From contig NC_084892.1 of assembly GCF_958979055.1 (NCBI RefSeq), forward strand, positions 23,958,001-24,022,000: a stretch of 64,000 nucleotides of DNA, given 5' to 3'. Both the position numbers and the translations under genes were made by a program. The DNA is from Alnus glutinosa. Lineage: Eukaryota; Streptophyta; Magnoliopsida; Fagales; Betulaceae. The notes under the pieces are model-generated. The model was not told the origin of the DNA. It worked only from the letters and a program-made list of their open reading frames with translations, and did no database searches. This document shows, one piece after another, positions 44,139-56,020 of the stretch (positions are counted from its first letter, which is position 1; each line of letters opens with the position of its first letter).

Positions 44139-45540
44139 TGTAATACCCCATATTTTAAGATATTGAATAAAATATATTAAAATAGGATTTAAGGCCTAAT
44201 TAAACTAAATGTGAATATTTATTCATAAATATTCATCAATTTAGGTTTAAAGGAATCAAATACTTAGTGACAATATATTGGAGTTTAAAATGAATTAGAA
44301 TTCTAGTAGAGTGTAATCGATCGAGCGATTATATATTAACTTAAAATTGACCAATTGATAGAACGAGAAATTGATCGATCGATTAAATAATCGATCGAGT
44401 GATTTAGTTACACAAGTGTTGAAACGGATAAAAATTTGACTAAGTATAATCAATTGATCGATTATTTTTCAGTGTAAAAATGGATTGATCGAAATGTGAT
44501 CGATCGATTATTCTACAGTGTAAAAATGAGATTGCCTTTTTGCAGAAATGCAGAATCTTGTCTGAATCACCTGATCATATAAATATATGTTTCTTACTAA
44601 TCATGTTAGTAAGTATGTCAATATCATTTGTGTGTTAGATAACATGCTGATATGATTTACAAGTTAGTAGCTCATAGATTTGATCGGCAGATTATATATA
44701 TATATATATATGCATGATTGCATGCTAAATAAAGGGTTTGCAATAGAAACTGTTTTGGTTTTGGACCCAAGAAAATGTTTCAAGCATATTGAGTATATCT
44801 TTTAAACATTGTTACTTTAATTGTGAAATAATATTTTGAAGCGATGAAATGAGGTTTGGATGTTATGAAAACGTTGTTAAAACAAAAGTTTTATGAAAAT
44901 GATATATCTATATTATAGAGACATTTTTGTTTTATATTTGTCTTTAATAGCAACTGAGACACTCCATTAAATAAGAGGGAGGAAACTCTTATTTTTCCTT
45001 TGAACGCAAGGAGTAAAAATTTTGTTCCTCTTTTGAATGCGAGGAGTAAAACTCTTGTTTCAGGATGGAAATACCCATTCGTGTAAAACAATCCATTAAA
45101 TAAGATGGAGTTAAACTCTTATTTCTCCTAATGAATAGATAGAGTTAAACTCTTATTCCGGAATGAGGCTACTCATTCATGTATTATTATATGTTTTCAA
45201 AAGGTTTTGATACAAAGAAATTTCTTTATGAAAAACTTTTGAGTATGTGTGCTATGCATGTGTATGTACACTTAGCAGATAACGCTACTTTAAGTTATGT
45301 GCTTAGTGTTGTGATTTGTTAATGATTGTGTTTGTTAATTTCTTTAAATTATTAAAGTGATGATAAGATTATCATTTAGAAAAGTCTGAATGAACATTTT
45401 TCAATAGGTTTAATAATGTAGATAGCACTTGAAAATCTTCTTTCGGTTAATAATTCGGATAAGAAATATCCATGTGATTTTATTAGGTCCAAATAAATCG
45501 TGTTAATTTTATTTGTTTAACAAAATATCGTGACACATAA
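44139..45540 (+). repeat. Gypsy-type LTR-like sequence
   Basis: It starts tgtaataccccatattttaa right after a polypurine tract. Its first 50 bp resemble the sequence at 56021 (ccatattttaagatattgaa versus ccgtattttaagatattgaa). A possible TATA element (catataaatatatg) lies at 44576-44589. Between 44310 and 44520 are many atcgatcga words. At 44945-45170 a block of about 100 bp with attaaataaga…aaactcttattt is loosely repeated. No closing CA or primer-binding site was found before the gag at 45543, so the right limit is uncertain. Confidence 0.5.
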
Positions 45541-45542
45541 AG

Positions 45543-46154
45543 ATGCCGCGTTATCACAATCGTAAGAACCAAGACAAACATCACCATGAAGATGGTAATG
45601 AAAGGATCTCATCTCCATCTCCACCGTCTAATAGGATGAATCGTTTCCTATCCCAACTCATGGCTGACAATTCTAGGCAGTTCGCCGAAGTGGTAGCACA
45701 AATCTCTCAACTCGTCGTACAATTCGAACAGGTAAGCCACTCAATGTGCGGTATAGCTAATCAATACTTTCAGACGTTCAAAGAAATGCAAGAATCACAA
45801 GTAGTTGAGGCTCAACCACTACATGAGGCGCCTAGATGCACGTGCTAGCAGAAAGCCAGGAACCCTGGATTAAGGACCCCATATGAAGAAACACGGGTGA
45901 AGCATTTCGAGGATAGCCTCAATCCTCCATTCAAAGGAAAAGATGTGAGCCAAGAGATTCAGAACTATTTCAATCTGGTAGATATGGCAACTCATGCCGA
46001 GAAGAAAATCTACGAGTCTATGGCCATCAACGAACGAAAGATACGAGCGATCCGTCAGGTATCACCCTCGCATAAAAGAATTGCTATAGGTAGTAGTTCC
46101 CAAACAATTAAGAAACGGAATTCCTCCCCAACTTTAGCATACCAAAAACCCACT
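45543..46154 (+). pseudogene. Gypsy-type gag, 5' part, interrupted
   Basis: A gag-like frame starts MPRYHNRKNQDKHHHEDGNE, followed by a segment with repeated AEVVAQISQLVVQFEQV. It hits a stop at 45846-45848. The frame then continues with HFEDSLNPPFKGKDV and NYFNLVDMATHAEKKIYESM and ends where a younger LTR element is inserted at 46155. The zinc knuckle lies on the other side of that insertion, at 55425 and above. The capsid core expected between these pieces is shortened. Confidence 0.65.
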
Positions 46155-46576
46155 TGTTAGAGAATATTTGTCCCCTATCAATGTGGGGCCAGATTTGCCT
46201 TTATAATGGAATCCCGGACTTCAGACTCCGGTTTGGTCTTTGGATCTTGAGCCTTGGTCATGAGCAGCCTTTAGTATTTATTAGGCCAGTCAAATCAAGT
46301 CAGAGAAGATATAAAACGTCTACATGGAGCCCTGCACTTGACAGGGGTAAAAAAGACATATGGCACATAGGGGTATAAAAATTATTAAGGGGTAATTTTC
46401 ATTATTCTCTGAGATCTCTCTGTCTCCCCTTTTCACATAAATACTGGACTGACTTGATCGTCGGAGGAGGCTCCGCCGGCCAACCCCGGCGGGTCTTTCC
46501 TGTTTTGCAGGCCAGCACGAGGAAGAAATGACGTCTCTGATCATGCCACGTCACCGGCCCAAAAATATCATCAACA
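46155..46576 (+). repeat. Left LTR of the LARD element
   Basis: 422 bp, TG…CA ends, with a TATA-like tataaaa at 46310-46316. Aligned by eye to the right LTR there are about nine substitutions and one single-base insertion, roughly 2% divergence. That suggests a fairly recent insertion compared with the broken gag around it. Confidence 0.93.
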
Positions 46577-46597
46577 ATTGGCGCCGTCTGTGGGAAC
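46577..46597 (+). other. Primer-binding-site-like sequence of the LARD element
   Basis: Directly after the LTR comes attggcgccgtctgtgggaa. The tggcgcc start is complementary to the ...ggcgcca end of several plant tRNAs, as expected for a tRNA-primed element. I have not identified the tRNA. Confidence 0.6.
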
Positions 46598-49500
46598 GAC
46601 GTCTTCGCTCCTACCAAAAACAGAAACTCAGATCGGTGACTGGTGGTAAGAGGCCTCCTTCATCAAGAGAGGGAGAGTGAAACAAATCTGAGCTTGTGCA
46701 TGACAGATTTGAACTCAAGAGCAGCAGGTTTACGCTCATGTGTGGAGATTTTATGAAGATCCGTGCCAGGAGCAAAGCTGGCCTCCGCCAAGCGCATAGG
46801 CATACATTTGTGAGTCTGGGATTCTGGTACTGAGTCGATAGATATCTTTTTAGGCGCATTGAACAAGTCTTTTATCTCTGTTATGGCTTGATTTGGTTGT
46901 TTATATATGCTCTCGCATAACGAGGTTTTAACGAACTTTGATAAGAGAAGCAAGGAAAGGTGAAAAACTCTTTTGATTTGCTTGAGCTGTGCACTGAGTA
47001 CAGTACAACTAGCTGATGCTTGGTTTGGCATGTGTGAGAAGAAAAGGGGCGTTTAATGTCTAATTTTTGAGTTCCTTGGCTTTTTCTAAAAGCAAGAGGA
47101 TGGTTGGATAAGAGATGGCCACGTCTTAAGCCAAAGAAAAGTTATAAAAGAAAAATGGGTCTTGCTTCATAGGTTTTTGTGTGAAGTTAATGTTATCCTG
47201 ACAACATCATTGATTATTTCTAGAAAGTAATGAGAGTGAAATTTCCATATTACCCTCACTTTCATTTGATTTCATTGACTCACTTATCAATGTTTGGACA
47301 GACATGACCTCGGGCTCTAATGTTTGAACGGTTGGTTTTACCTTGTGAATGGTGAGGCACATGCTTATTAGCAGAAATAAAAGCTGGGAAGGTTCCGAAA
47401 GGAGTTCCGAGCTTAACGAAAGATGTCCGACATCGTGGCATGTTGTTGACAACCATCCCTGTGTGCGGCCAAGATGAGTTTTCTGCTCCTCTTTCATGAT
47501 CTTGACAGTCCATTTCAGAAGAAGAAGGAGCTTATACTCAACTCCTTATGGACTCAGAAGGTTCCTTTGGAAAGTTAACGCTTTTGTGCGTTCTCTACGG
47601 CCCAAGAGGACCTGTGCATGAATTTTCTAGTTGTCTCATGTCAAGACTGATCAAGTCTGTGTCCATACTCACGCGAGTGAAAATGACGACCCCCTCAGTG
47701 AAGTGGGAGAGAAGGATTTTTGGGTCCCGTGGAAAGCAGATACAAGGCCCGTCTCCCTACATTATTCCGAAATGTTCTTCACAGTGTGAGAAGGAAATTT
47801 CGTTCGGTGTGCTCCAAGGCTGTTAAAGGCTTGGGGTTGAGTACCCAAAAGGAATTAGCCAAGGCTATACACTCTCCTCCCTGCAGCTGGGGAGGTCATT
47901 GAGTGGATCAAGCATGAATACAATGCATGCAGAATGCGGAGCGTACATCATGCTCATCGACTTCCCCATGTGGGAGCTGAACGTGCTCGGACATCTGCTT
48001 GGCCCCACCAGCAGATGGTCACATCCCCGTTTTACCCTTTAGCTATAAGAGTGATAATGTCTTACGAACAACACTGGTTAAGCCTATAGGCTCCTTGAAG
48101 TATTTAGCCTAGATCCAACCTCAACTTAAGGCTCCAGTGAAGCACGTGCTCATTAGCAGAAGTCAAGGCTAGACTGGTCCTGAACGTAGCTTCGGGCTTG
48201 TCAAAGGATGTCCGACGTCGTCACGTGATTCAATTTAGGGGCCATGTGGATTAGACAATACGTATCGCATCATGCTAAGATGGTTTCATTGTAGCACACT
48301 GTTGATAGCCGAGATTATATTCGAGATCAATTCTGGAATTTTTTCTAAGATCACGTCCGAGGTTGCCTCTGGAAACACTTACGAGGTCATGTCCGAGGTC
48401 ATATCCGGGATCCCTTCCGAGATTATTTCCGGAATCCAAGGGCCTCAGTTATTACAACATTTTCAGGACTTGTATCAGGTTGCATGACGCCAAGATTATA
48501 TTGGGTCTGACACAGTTCTACCTAGGCAAACACGGGAAACTTGCGTTTACAGCAGATCGCATAAGCTCCTCAAGAAGCCCAGTACCGAACTGAAACTGCC
48601 GGGGTCCTTTGGGGGTTCAACATTTGGTGCATAATGAGAGTTTGTTTCCTTAAAAGAGGAGGAACATGCGGTCTCTGCCCCCGGACTGCAGAGGCACCTC
48701 ACAACTTCGTGTGCTGCAGTAGCGGGATTTGCTTGTTGATAAGAGACCGATATCCGGTCAGCTGGATTGTTGAGCAGCCACGGATCAAAGGGACTCTACT
48801 GTAGAAACCATCTTTGTCTGAGTGTGGGTCCGGAAGTTCACCTTCATAATAAACGAGGAATATCGGGAAATGAGGTCTAGGCAGGAGAAAGGATTATTGT
48901 AGGTATGAGCTTGGAATCCACGAGTGCAGGTATCTGAATCACTATTTGAATGGTAGATTTTGGAAGACTCATTGTTGGTTTGCAGGCAGGCAGAGGCAAA
49001 TTAATAACTATAACTCAAGGCGCAAGCGCCGAGGTGGCACAACAGATTTTGCACTCTGTCTGGGTGCCACCGTGTCACTTCTAAAATTTTAAACAAGTTT
49101 CCTGTTATTTGGCGCTGAAAAAATGAGGTAGTGCTTTTCTGTGAAATTGGTTGATTACTCTTGCCGCCGCTCAGCCATAGCCATCTGTCCGGATAGTCTG
49201 CTTTGAAGCAGCTCTCGGTCTCAGGGAACAACTTCTCTAGTTAGTTAAGTCAGAGATAGACTTCGGAAATTTATTCCAGACACTATCTATGCTACAGCCG
49301 GACAGAAATCTCATCACACCTATCCATATGGAATATTTCAAGAGCTACTGAAGGAAAGAGGGTGGTTGGAAAGGTGGAATCTCGAGGACTTTGACAAGAA
49401 TAAAGAACAAGAGTTGGAGAGCCTAGGTCCCGTTCCTCAGTGTTATCCGGAAAGGTCTTCAAGCTCGAAGAGGTTGACTCAATTTGGCGCATTCCATGGG

Positions 49501-49850
49501 AGACACGCCTGAAGCTTGGACTTCTGTCCCCCAACAAAATAGTTATCGGTACTGGAGCTTCAGGAAAGCCCAAAAAAAAAAAAAAAAAAGGGTGGCAGAG
49601 GGGTCATAAAGTCGCATTTCACTAACCGAAATTATTAAGGAAGGGTTCGGAAGTTCTAGTTGCTGTGCACTTCCTTTGAAGAACAGGCATAATTATGAGG
49701 TCGCATGTCATCCCGGACACTTTCTATAGCGAGATGGCAACCTTTCGAAGTTCAGGCTTAAAGATCCAAGTGGATGGGAGACTATGCACGCTCTTCAAAA
49801 ACCGGAAGGGTTGAGATAAGTTCCCTTTTCAATTTTTATTTCATTTTATT
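46598..49850. other. LARD interior, non-coding, mostly unique
   Basis: No gene is supported. Short frames on both strands lack retrotransposon motifs. At 48310-48440 there is a short tandem pattern (gaggtcatgtccgaggtcat, then atccggg). The stretch has balanced composition, unlike the AT-rich flanks, consistent with a conserved non-coding retrotransposon interior. Confidence 0.5.
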
Positions 49851-51190
49851 AAAATTTGGAAATCAAACATTGGTGGCATAGATATTTGCTGACTCTTAAC
49901 AAATATTGGAGCTCATAATACAGAGACGGGAATTGATCCCATCTTGATAATCTCCCCCTTTGGATTTATTAATCTCTTTCTATAGCCCCTTTGCAGGAGC
50001 TTTTGTTTTTATTACGCAAACGGATAGAGAGAGAAGGAAAGCTCTTGAAGTTACATTCCGAGAGCATTGTGTGAATACGAGGACGTGACCTCGTTAAAAA
50101 ACAAAGAATGAGAGGAGTAAGAACCTCGTTAAAAAATCAGGAGCCCGCCCTTAATAGGGGACTAACGGGAGAATGTCTGACTTCGGACTTGGCCCCCTCC
50201 TGGTGTTGGACAGGGGGGTGGAAAGGGGAGGAGTAATAACCTCGTTAAAAAATCAGGAGCCCGCCCTTAATAGGGGACTAACGGGAGAATGTCCGACCTC
50301 GGACTTGGCCCCCTCCTGGTGTTGGACAGGGGGGTGGAAAGGAGAGGAGTAAGAACCTCGTTAAAAAATCAGGAGTTCGCCCTTAATAAGGGACTAAAAT
50401 TTGGAAATCAAACATTGGTGGCATAGATATTTGCTGACTCTTAACAAATATTGGAGCTCATAATACAGAGACGGGAATTGATCCCATCTTGATAATCTCC
50501 CCCTTTGGATTTATTAATCTCTTTCTATAGCCCCTTTGCAGGAGCTTTTGTTTTTATTACGCAAACGGATAGAGAGAGAAGGAAAGCTCTTGAAGTTACA
50601 TTCCGAGAGCATTGTGTGAATACGAGGACGTGACCTCGTTAAAAAACAAAGAATGAGAGGAGTAAGAACCTCGTTAAAAAATCAGGAGCCCGCCCTTAAT
50701 AGGGGACTAACGGGAGAATGTCTGACTTCGGACTTGGCCCCCTCCTGGTGTTGGACAGGGGGGTGGAAAGGGGAGGAGTAATAACCTCGTTAAAAAATCA
50801 GGAGCCCGCCCTTAATAGGGGACTAACGGGAGAATGTCCGACCTCGGACTTGGCCCCCTCCTGGTGTTGGACAGGGGGGGTGGAAAGGAGAGGAGTAAGA
50901 ACCTCGTTAAAAAATCAGGAGTTCGCCCTTAATAAGGGACTAAAATTTGGAAATCAAACATTGGTGGCATAGATATTTGCTGACTCTTAACAAATATTGG
51001 AGCTCATAATACAGAGACGGGAATTGATCCCATCTTGATAATCTCCCCCTTTGGATTTATTAATCTCTTTCTATAGCCCATTTGCAGGAGCTTTTGTTTT
51101 TATTACGCAAACGGATAGAGAGAGAAGGAAAGCTCTTGAAGTTACATTCCGAGAGCATTGTGTGAATACGAGGACGTGACCTCGTTAAAA
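49851..51190 (+). repeat. 545-bp block repeated in tandem (three copies begin)
   Basis: The word aaaatttggaaatcaaacat starts at 49851, 50396 and 50942. The following about 250 bp (through gcgagagcattgtgtgaat-like sequence) are nearly identical in all three. Each copy then runs into the 115-bp array. Copies 1 and 2 differ by only one or two bases over their full 545/546 bp. Confidence 0.92.
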
Positions 51191-51895
51191 AACAAAGGAT
51201 GAGAGGAGTAAGAACCTCGTTAAAAAATCAGGAGCCCGCCCTTAATAGGGGACTAACGGGAGAATGTCCGACCTCGGACTTGGCCCCCTCCTGGTGTTGG
51301 ACAGGGGGGTGGAAAGGGGAGGAGTAATAACCTCGTTAAAAAATCAGGAGCCCGCCCTTAATAGGGGACTAACGGGAGAATGTCCGACCTCGGACTTGGC
51401 CCCCTCTTGGTGTTGGACAGGGGGGGTGGAAAGGAGAGGAGTAAGAACCTCGTTAAAAAATCAGGAGCCCGCCCTTAATAAGGGACTAACGGGAGAATGT
51501 CCGACCTCGGACTTGGCCCCCTCCTGGTGTTGGACAGGGGGGGTGGAAAGGAGAGGAGTAAGAACCTCGTTAAAAAATCAGGAGCCCGCCCTTAATAAGG
51601 GACTAATGGGAGAATGTCCGACCTCGGACTTGGCCCCCTCCTGGTGTTGGACAGGGGGGTGGAAAGGGGAGGAGTAATAACCTCGTTAAAAAATCAGGAG
51701 CCCGCCCTTAATAGGGGACTAACGGGAGAATGTCCGACCTCGGACTTGGCCCCCTCCTGGTGTTGGACAGGGGGGGTGGAAAGGAGAGGAGTAATAACCT
51801 CGTTAAAAAATCAGGAGCCCGCCCTTAATAGGGGACTAACGGGAGAATGTCCGAACTCGGACTTGGCACCCCTCCTGGTTTCGGACAGGGGGTGA
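50104..51895 (+). repeat. Tandem array of about 115-bp units
   Basis: Each unit contains aacctcgttaaaaaatcagg, then cgcccttaatagggactaac-like sequence, then gggagaatgtccgacctcgg and ggtgttggacaggggg. Roughly ten units are present, split among the three 545-bp blocks, with the longest run at 51198-51895. The core tgtccgacctcggac is an inverted repeat able to form a small hairpin. Confidence 0.92.
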
Positions 51896-51984
51896 CTTGG
51901 AAGATTGGTTGTCAAATATTTGATATGTAAAATCCCGTTAACATTTCTGATGACATTTTCGATAACTTCCGGATTAGATTAAAG

Positions 51985-52106
51985 GAAGAGGAGTAATAAC
52001 CTCATTAAAAAATCAGAAGAGGAGTAATAACCTCGTTAAAAAATCGGGAGAGGAGTAATAACCTCGTTAAAAAATCGGGAGAGGAGTAATAACCTCGTAA
52101 AAATGT
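51985..52106 (+). repeat. Short tandem array (31-32 bp units)
   Basis: The words aggagtaataacctcgttaa and aaaatcgggag are repeated four times, reusing the first third of the 115-bp unit. It bridges the two large arrays. Confidence 0.85.
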
Positions 52107-53632
52107 CCGATTTTGGACAAAGGACCACCCCTCTCGGTAGAGGACAGGGGGGTGACGAGAAAAGTCCAATTTTGGACAAAGGACCACCCCTCTCGGTAGA
52201 GGACAGGGGGGTGATGAGAAATGTCCAATTTTGGACAAAAGATCTCCCCTCTCGGTAGAGGACCAGGGGGTGATGAGAAAAGCCCAATTTTGGACAAAGG
52301 ACCACCCCTCTCGGTAGAGGACAGGGGGGTAACGAGAAAAATCCGATCTCGGACAAAAGATCTCTCCTCCTGGTAGAGGACCAGGAGGGTGATGAGAAAT
52401 GTCCAATTTTGGACAATGGACCACCCCTCTCGGTAGAGGACAGGGGGGTGACAAGAAAAGTCCGATCTCGGACAATGGACCACCCCTTTCGGTAGAGGAC
52501 AGGGGGGTGACGAGAAAAGTCCGATATCGGACAAAGGATCTTCCCTCCTGGTAGAGGACAGGGGGATGACGAGAAAAGTCCAATTTTGGACAAAGGACCA
52601 CCCCTCTCGGTAGAGGACAAGGGGGTGACGAGAAAAGTCCAATCTCGGACAATGGACCACCCCTCTCGGTAGAGGACAGGGGGGTGACGAGAAAAGTTCG
52701 ATTTCGGACAAAGGATCTCCCCTCCTGGTAGAGGACTAGGGGGGTGATGAGAAATGTCCAATTTTGGACAAAAGATCTCCCCTCTCGGTAGAGGACCAGG
52801 GGGTGATGAGAAATGTCCAATCTCGGACAAAGGACCACCCCTCTCGGTAGAGGACAGGGGGGTCCGATCTCGGACAAAGGATCTCCCCTCCTGGTAGAGG
52901 ACCAGGGGGGTGATGAGAAATGTCCAATTTTGGACAAAAGATCTCCCCTCTCGGTAGAGGACAAGGGGGTGATGAGAAAAGTCCAATTTTGGACAATGGA
53001 CCACCCCTCTCGGTAGAGGACAGGGGAGTGATGAGAAAAGTCCGATCTCGGACAATGGACCACCCCTCTCGGTAGAGGACAAGGGGGTGATGAGAAATGT
53101 CCGATATCGGACAAAGGATCTTCCCTCCTGGTAGAGGACAGGGGGATGACGAGAAAAGTCCAATTTTGGACAAAAGACCACCCCTCTCGGTAGAGGACAT
53201 GGGGGTGACGAGAAAAGTCCGATCTCGGACAATGGACCACCCCTCTCGGTAGAGGACAGGGGGGTGACGAGAAAAGTCCGATCTCGGACAAAGGATCTCC
53301 CCTCCTGGTAGAGGACCAGGGGGGTGATGAGAAATGTCCAATTTTGGACTAAAGATCTCCCCTCTCGGTAGAGGACCAGGGAGTGATGAGAAAAGTCCAA
53401 TTTTGGACAATGGACCACCCCTCTCGGTAGAGGACAGGGGGGTAACGAGAAAAGTCCGATCTCGGACAAAGGATCTCCCCTCCTGGTAGAGGACCAGGGG
53501 GGTGATGAGAAATGTCAAATTTTGGACAAAAGATCTCCCCTCTCGGTAGAGGACCAGGGGGTGATGAGAAAAGTCCAATTTTGGACAAAGGACCACCCCT
53601 CTCGGTAGAGGACAGGGGGGTGACGAGAGCAG
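52107..53632 (+). repeat. Tandem array of about 60-bp units
   Basis: About 26 units with ggtagaggacaggggggtga, then gagaaaagtccgatctcggac. Alternating versions read gtccaattttggac in place of gtccgatctcggac, and gatctcccctcctgg in place of gaccacccctctcgg. Because the period is close to 60, all three minus-strand frames stay open for hundreds of codons; they encode no plausible protein. The hairpin core is shared with the 115-bp array. Confidence 0.93.
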
Positions 53633-54907
53633 GAGATGACACTAGTTAATTTGCTGATATTAAAGACAGAATTAATTATGGCAGCTCGTCCGTCATCGGG
53701 AGCTATCTATGCTTGGGGTTATATCAAGGACGAGAAATTTTCAGTCTAACGACCCAGAAGTCGAATAGGGAAATTGGGGTGATTACATCTTCTTTGAAGA
53801 AATGGAAAGGGAAACTGTGCCTCTAGCAGTCCCCGAACTTCAGGCGTGCCGGTTAACGGGCATCCATCCACCAAAAGAAATTAATGGTCCGACGAAAGGT
53901 TTCCGACTATTGGGAACGGTGGATATGTTAAAATGCCATCGGAATCATTGTCCGGGGAAGCATAATGCTAATGCTTGGCATGACGTTGTGCGGGCGTAAT
54001 TTTACGATTTATGAGACATCCATTTCGGTGGTAATCCGAGGAAATTATTAGAGATTAATTTGGAATTCACGTCGTAAGGGCGTAACTTTCGTCAAAGAAG
54101 AAGATTTTATTAGATTTACTCAGAGGGCACACGTACATGAAGACGAAGAGAACAGACAACCCCGAAGGAATACTATGCATGGTAGTCATTTGATTGCAAA
54201 TAATCCTGACACTGCAAAGAGGAATTGCCTGGAAACCTTGAAGGGATCGTCCGTGCAAATTCCAAGTGCGGCTTGAACAGCTGGGCTCCCACGAGCCGTT
54301 GGGGAAAAATTTGGGTGCTGCACAGTTCCTGTAGGCTGGACAGGAACAGGTTGGTGTGAAGCCAGAAGACACACACCATTGTCTGTCTAAAGCCGGAGAT
54401 CACACATTCAATAGAACTACCGTGAAGAGCGAATGCTCCAGGGCCATCTTTGATGGATTTGTGAATATGCTTGGTCGTAAAGACCGCACCGGGGATGAAG
54501 AACATTGTGAGAAAACTTGAAGAGTTCAAATAGGATGAAAGGAAGGGATCTGATCTCTAGAACAGGAATGAGAAGAGAGGAAAATCTATTCAAATGAGCA
54601 ATCTGGAGACCAATGACCTTCTAGCAAAGGAAGTGGCGAATAAATAGGAGAATAATGACAATCGATGCACGCATGATTTATGGGGTGTTAGGTGAGCCTA
54701 ACTAAAGGCAAATTTATGATGGAAATAAATTCTTGATTGCTGGCCATAAATGGCTTGGAGCCGCGTGGAACGGCAGTCAAAGAAACGCTCAAGTTTTCAT
54801 GGGATCAAAGAAGGGCATTATGCAAGTTGGATGAGGAATGGTCGATGAGCCAGTCAAATGACAGAGATTTCATTAGGTAAATTCTCCGTACCTTTATGCC
54901 AAAGATA
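53633..54907. other. LARD interior, 3' non-coding part
   Basis: Single-copy sequence with no recognised domain. The frames at 53802-53999 and 54067-54529 are short and unsupported. Confidence 0.45.
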
Positions 54908-54925
54908 GGAGAATTGGGGGGTAAT
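54908..54925 (+). other. Polypurine tract region of the LARD element
   Basis: aggagaattggggggtaat directly precedes the right LTR. It is a slightly interrupted purine tract, the expected primer for plus-strand synthesis. Confidence 0.6.
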
Positions 54926-55348
54926 TGTTAGAGAATATTTGTCCCCTATCAATGTGGGGCCAGATTTGCCTTTATAATGGAATCCCGGACTTCATACTCC
55001 GGTTTGGTCTTTGGATCTTGAGCCTTGGTCATGAGCAGCCTTTTGTATTTATTAGGCTAGTCAAATCAAGTCAGAGAAGATATAAAACGTCTACATGGAG
55101 CCCTGCGCTTGACAGGGGTAAAAGAGACATATGGCACATAAGGGTATAAAAATTATTAAGGGGTAATTTTCATTATTCTCTGAGATCTCTCTGTCTCCCC
55201 TCTTCACATAAATACTGGACTGACTTGATCGTCGGAGGAGGCTCCGCCGGCCAACCCCCAGCGGGTCTTTCCTGTTTTGCAGGCCAGCACGAGGAAGAAA
55301 GGACGTCTCTGATCATGCCACGTCACCGGCCCAAAAATATCATCAACA
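54926..55348 (+). repeat. Right LTR of the LARD element
   Basis: 423 bp, with the same ends as the left LTR and the TATA-like tataaaa at 55081-55087. It is followed by the target duplication CCACT. Confidence 0.93.
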
Positions 55349-55575
55349 CCACTTGTAACAAGCGCAGGAGAATTCATGTGGGGAAAAGTAAGACGACTAG
55401 CCCGACTTGATTCAAGTGCGGTAAGTTAGGTCATTTTCAGAGGAATTGCCCTACAAACATTGCGCAAAAAAGCGGATCTCAACCACCACACTCTACCCAA
55501 GCGCAAGTATATTCAGCTATCCCTAGTGATATGGAAGAAGAAGAGTACATGGATCTAGCAGTATATATCGAATAA
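55349..55575 (+). pseudogene. Gypsy-type gag, 3' part with zinc knuckle
   Basis: This resumes the gag frame broken at 46154. It contains a CCHC-type knuckle FKCGKLGHFQRNC whose first cysteine position reads TGA, a stop, at about 55408-55410. The frame then continues with a QPPHSTQAQ-type tail and ends at 55573-55575. The protease, reverse transcriptase and integrase that should follow are missing: only about 435 bp remain before the polypurine tract at 56008-56020. Confidence 0.65.
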
Positions 55576-56020
55576 AGGTCAGTATGTATACTCGCCGTAG
55601 TCGGTAGATCGACTCATGCAATAAATAATGGTACTATATAAAAATCATGGTATTATATAAAATATTATTTTCTAACACCATTTTTGAAAGAATAAGAACA
55701 ACCGCTTATCATAGTCGGAGTTTTCGTCTATGATAAGTTTCTTTCTACAAATAGTAGATGGAATTTCAACAATAGGAAAATAAGATAAAAGACCTCTATT
55801 GAGACAAATAATAAAAAGAAAATATGCATTATTTTCTTATGTCGTTTCTCTCTCGTAATGATCAAGGCTAGGATAACCAATGATTAATAATTAAATGTTA
55901 GATTTAAAATCTGTGTCACTATACTTAAGATTTATAAATCTAAATCTTCCATTAATGTAAACTTTATACGATATAACATTTATGAATTTCGAAGACGAAA
56001 TTTTATTACGGGAGGAGGGA
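55576..56020 (+). other. Remnant gypsy interior with polypurine tract
   Basis: Between the gag end and the LTR lies AT-rich DNA that parallels 43780-44138 (gtagatggaatttcaacaat versus ggtggaatttcaataac, then gaatttcgaagacgaaatt versus gaatttcggagacaaaatt). It ends with the purine tract acgggaggaggga. Confidence 0.55.

Larger units (their letters stand above)
46155..55348. mobile_element. Non-autonomous LTR retrotransposon (LARD type), 9.2 kb
   Basis: Left LTR 46155-46576 and right LTR 54926-55348 both start tgttagagaatatttg and end aatatcatcaaca. The 5-bp target duplication CCACT flanks the element (46150-46154 and 55349-55353). A primer-binding-site-like sequence follows the left LTR and a polypurine stretch precedes the right one. 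The 8.3-kb interior has no recognisable gag, protease, reverse transcriptase or integrase. Instead it holds three near-identical 545-bp blocks, an array of about 115-bp units and an array of about 60-bp units. Movement would have needed proteins from another element. Confidence 0.93.

Noticed and set aside
46663..47513. Minus-strand frames in the LARD interior
   Set aside because: They are short, have no retrotransposon or cellular domain, and lie opposite to the likely direction of the element.
52005..53596. Long minus-strand open frames (up to 477 codons)
   Set aside because: They are translations of the 60-bp tandem array in several overlapping frames, with no start context or domain. Open frames are expected from the period.
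50104..53632. CRISPR-like array
   Set aside because: The repeats are contiguous minisatellites without unique spacers, and the DNA is a plant retrotransposon.
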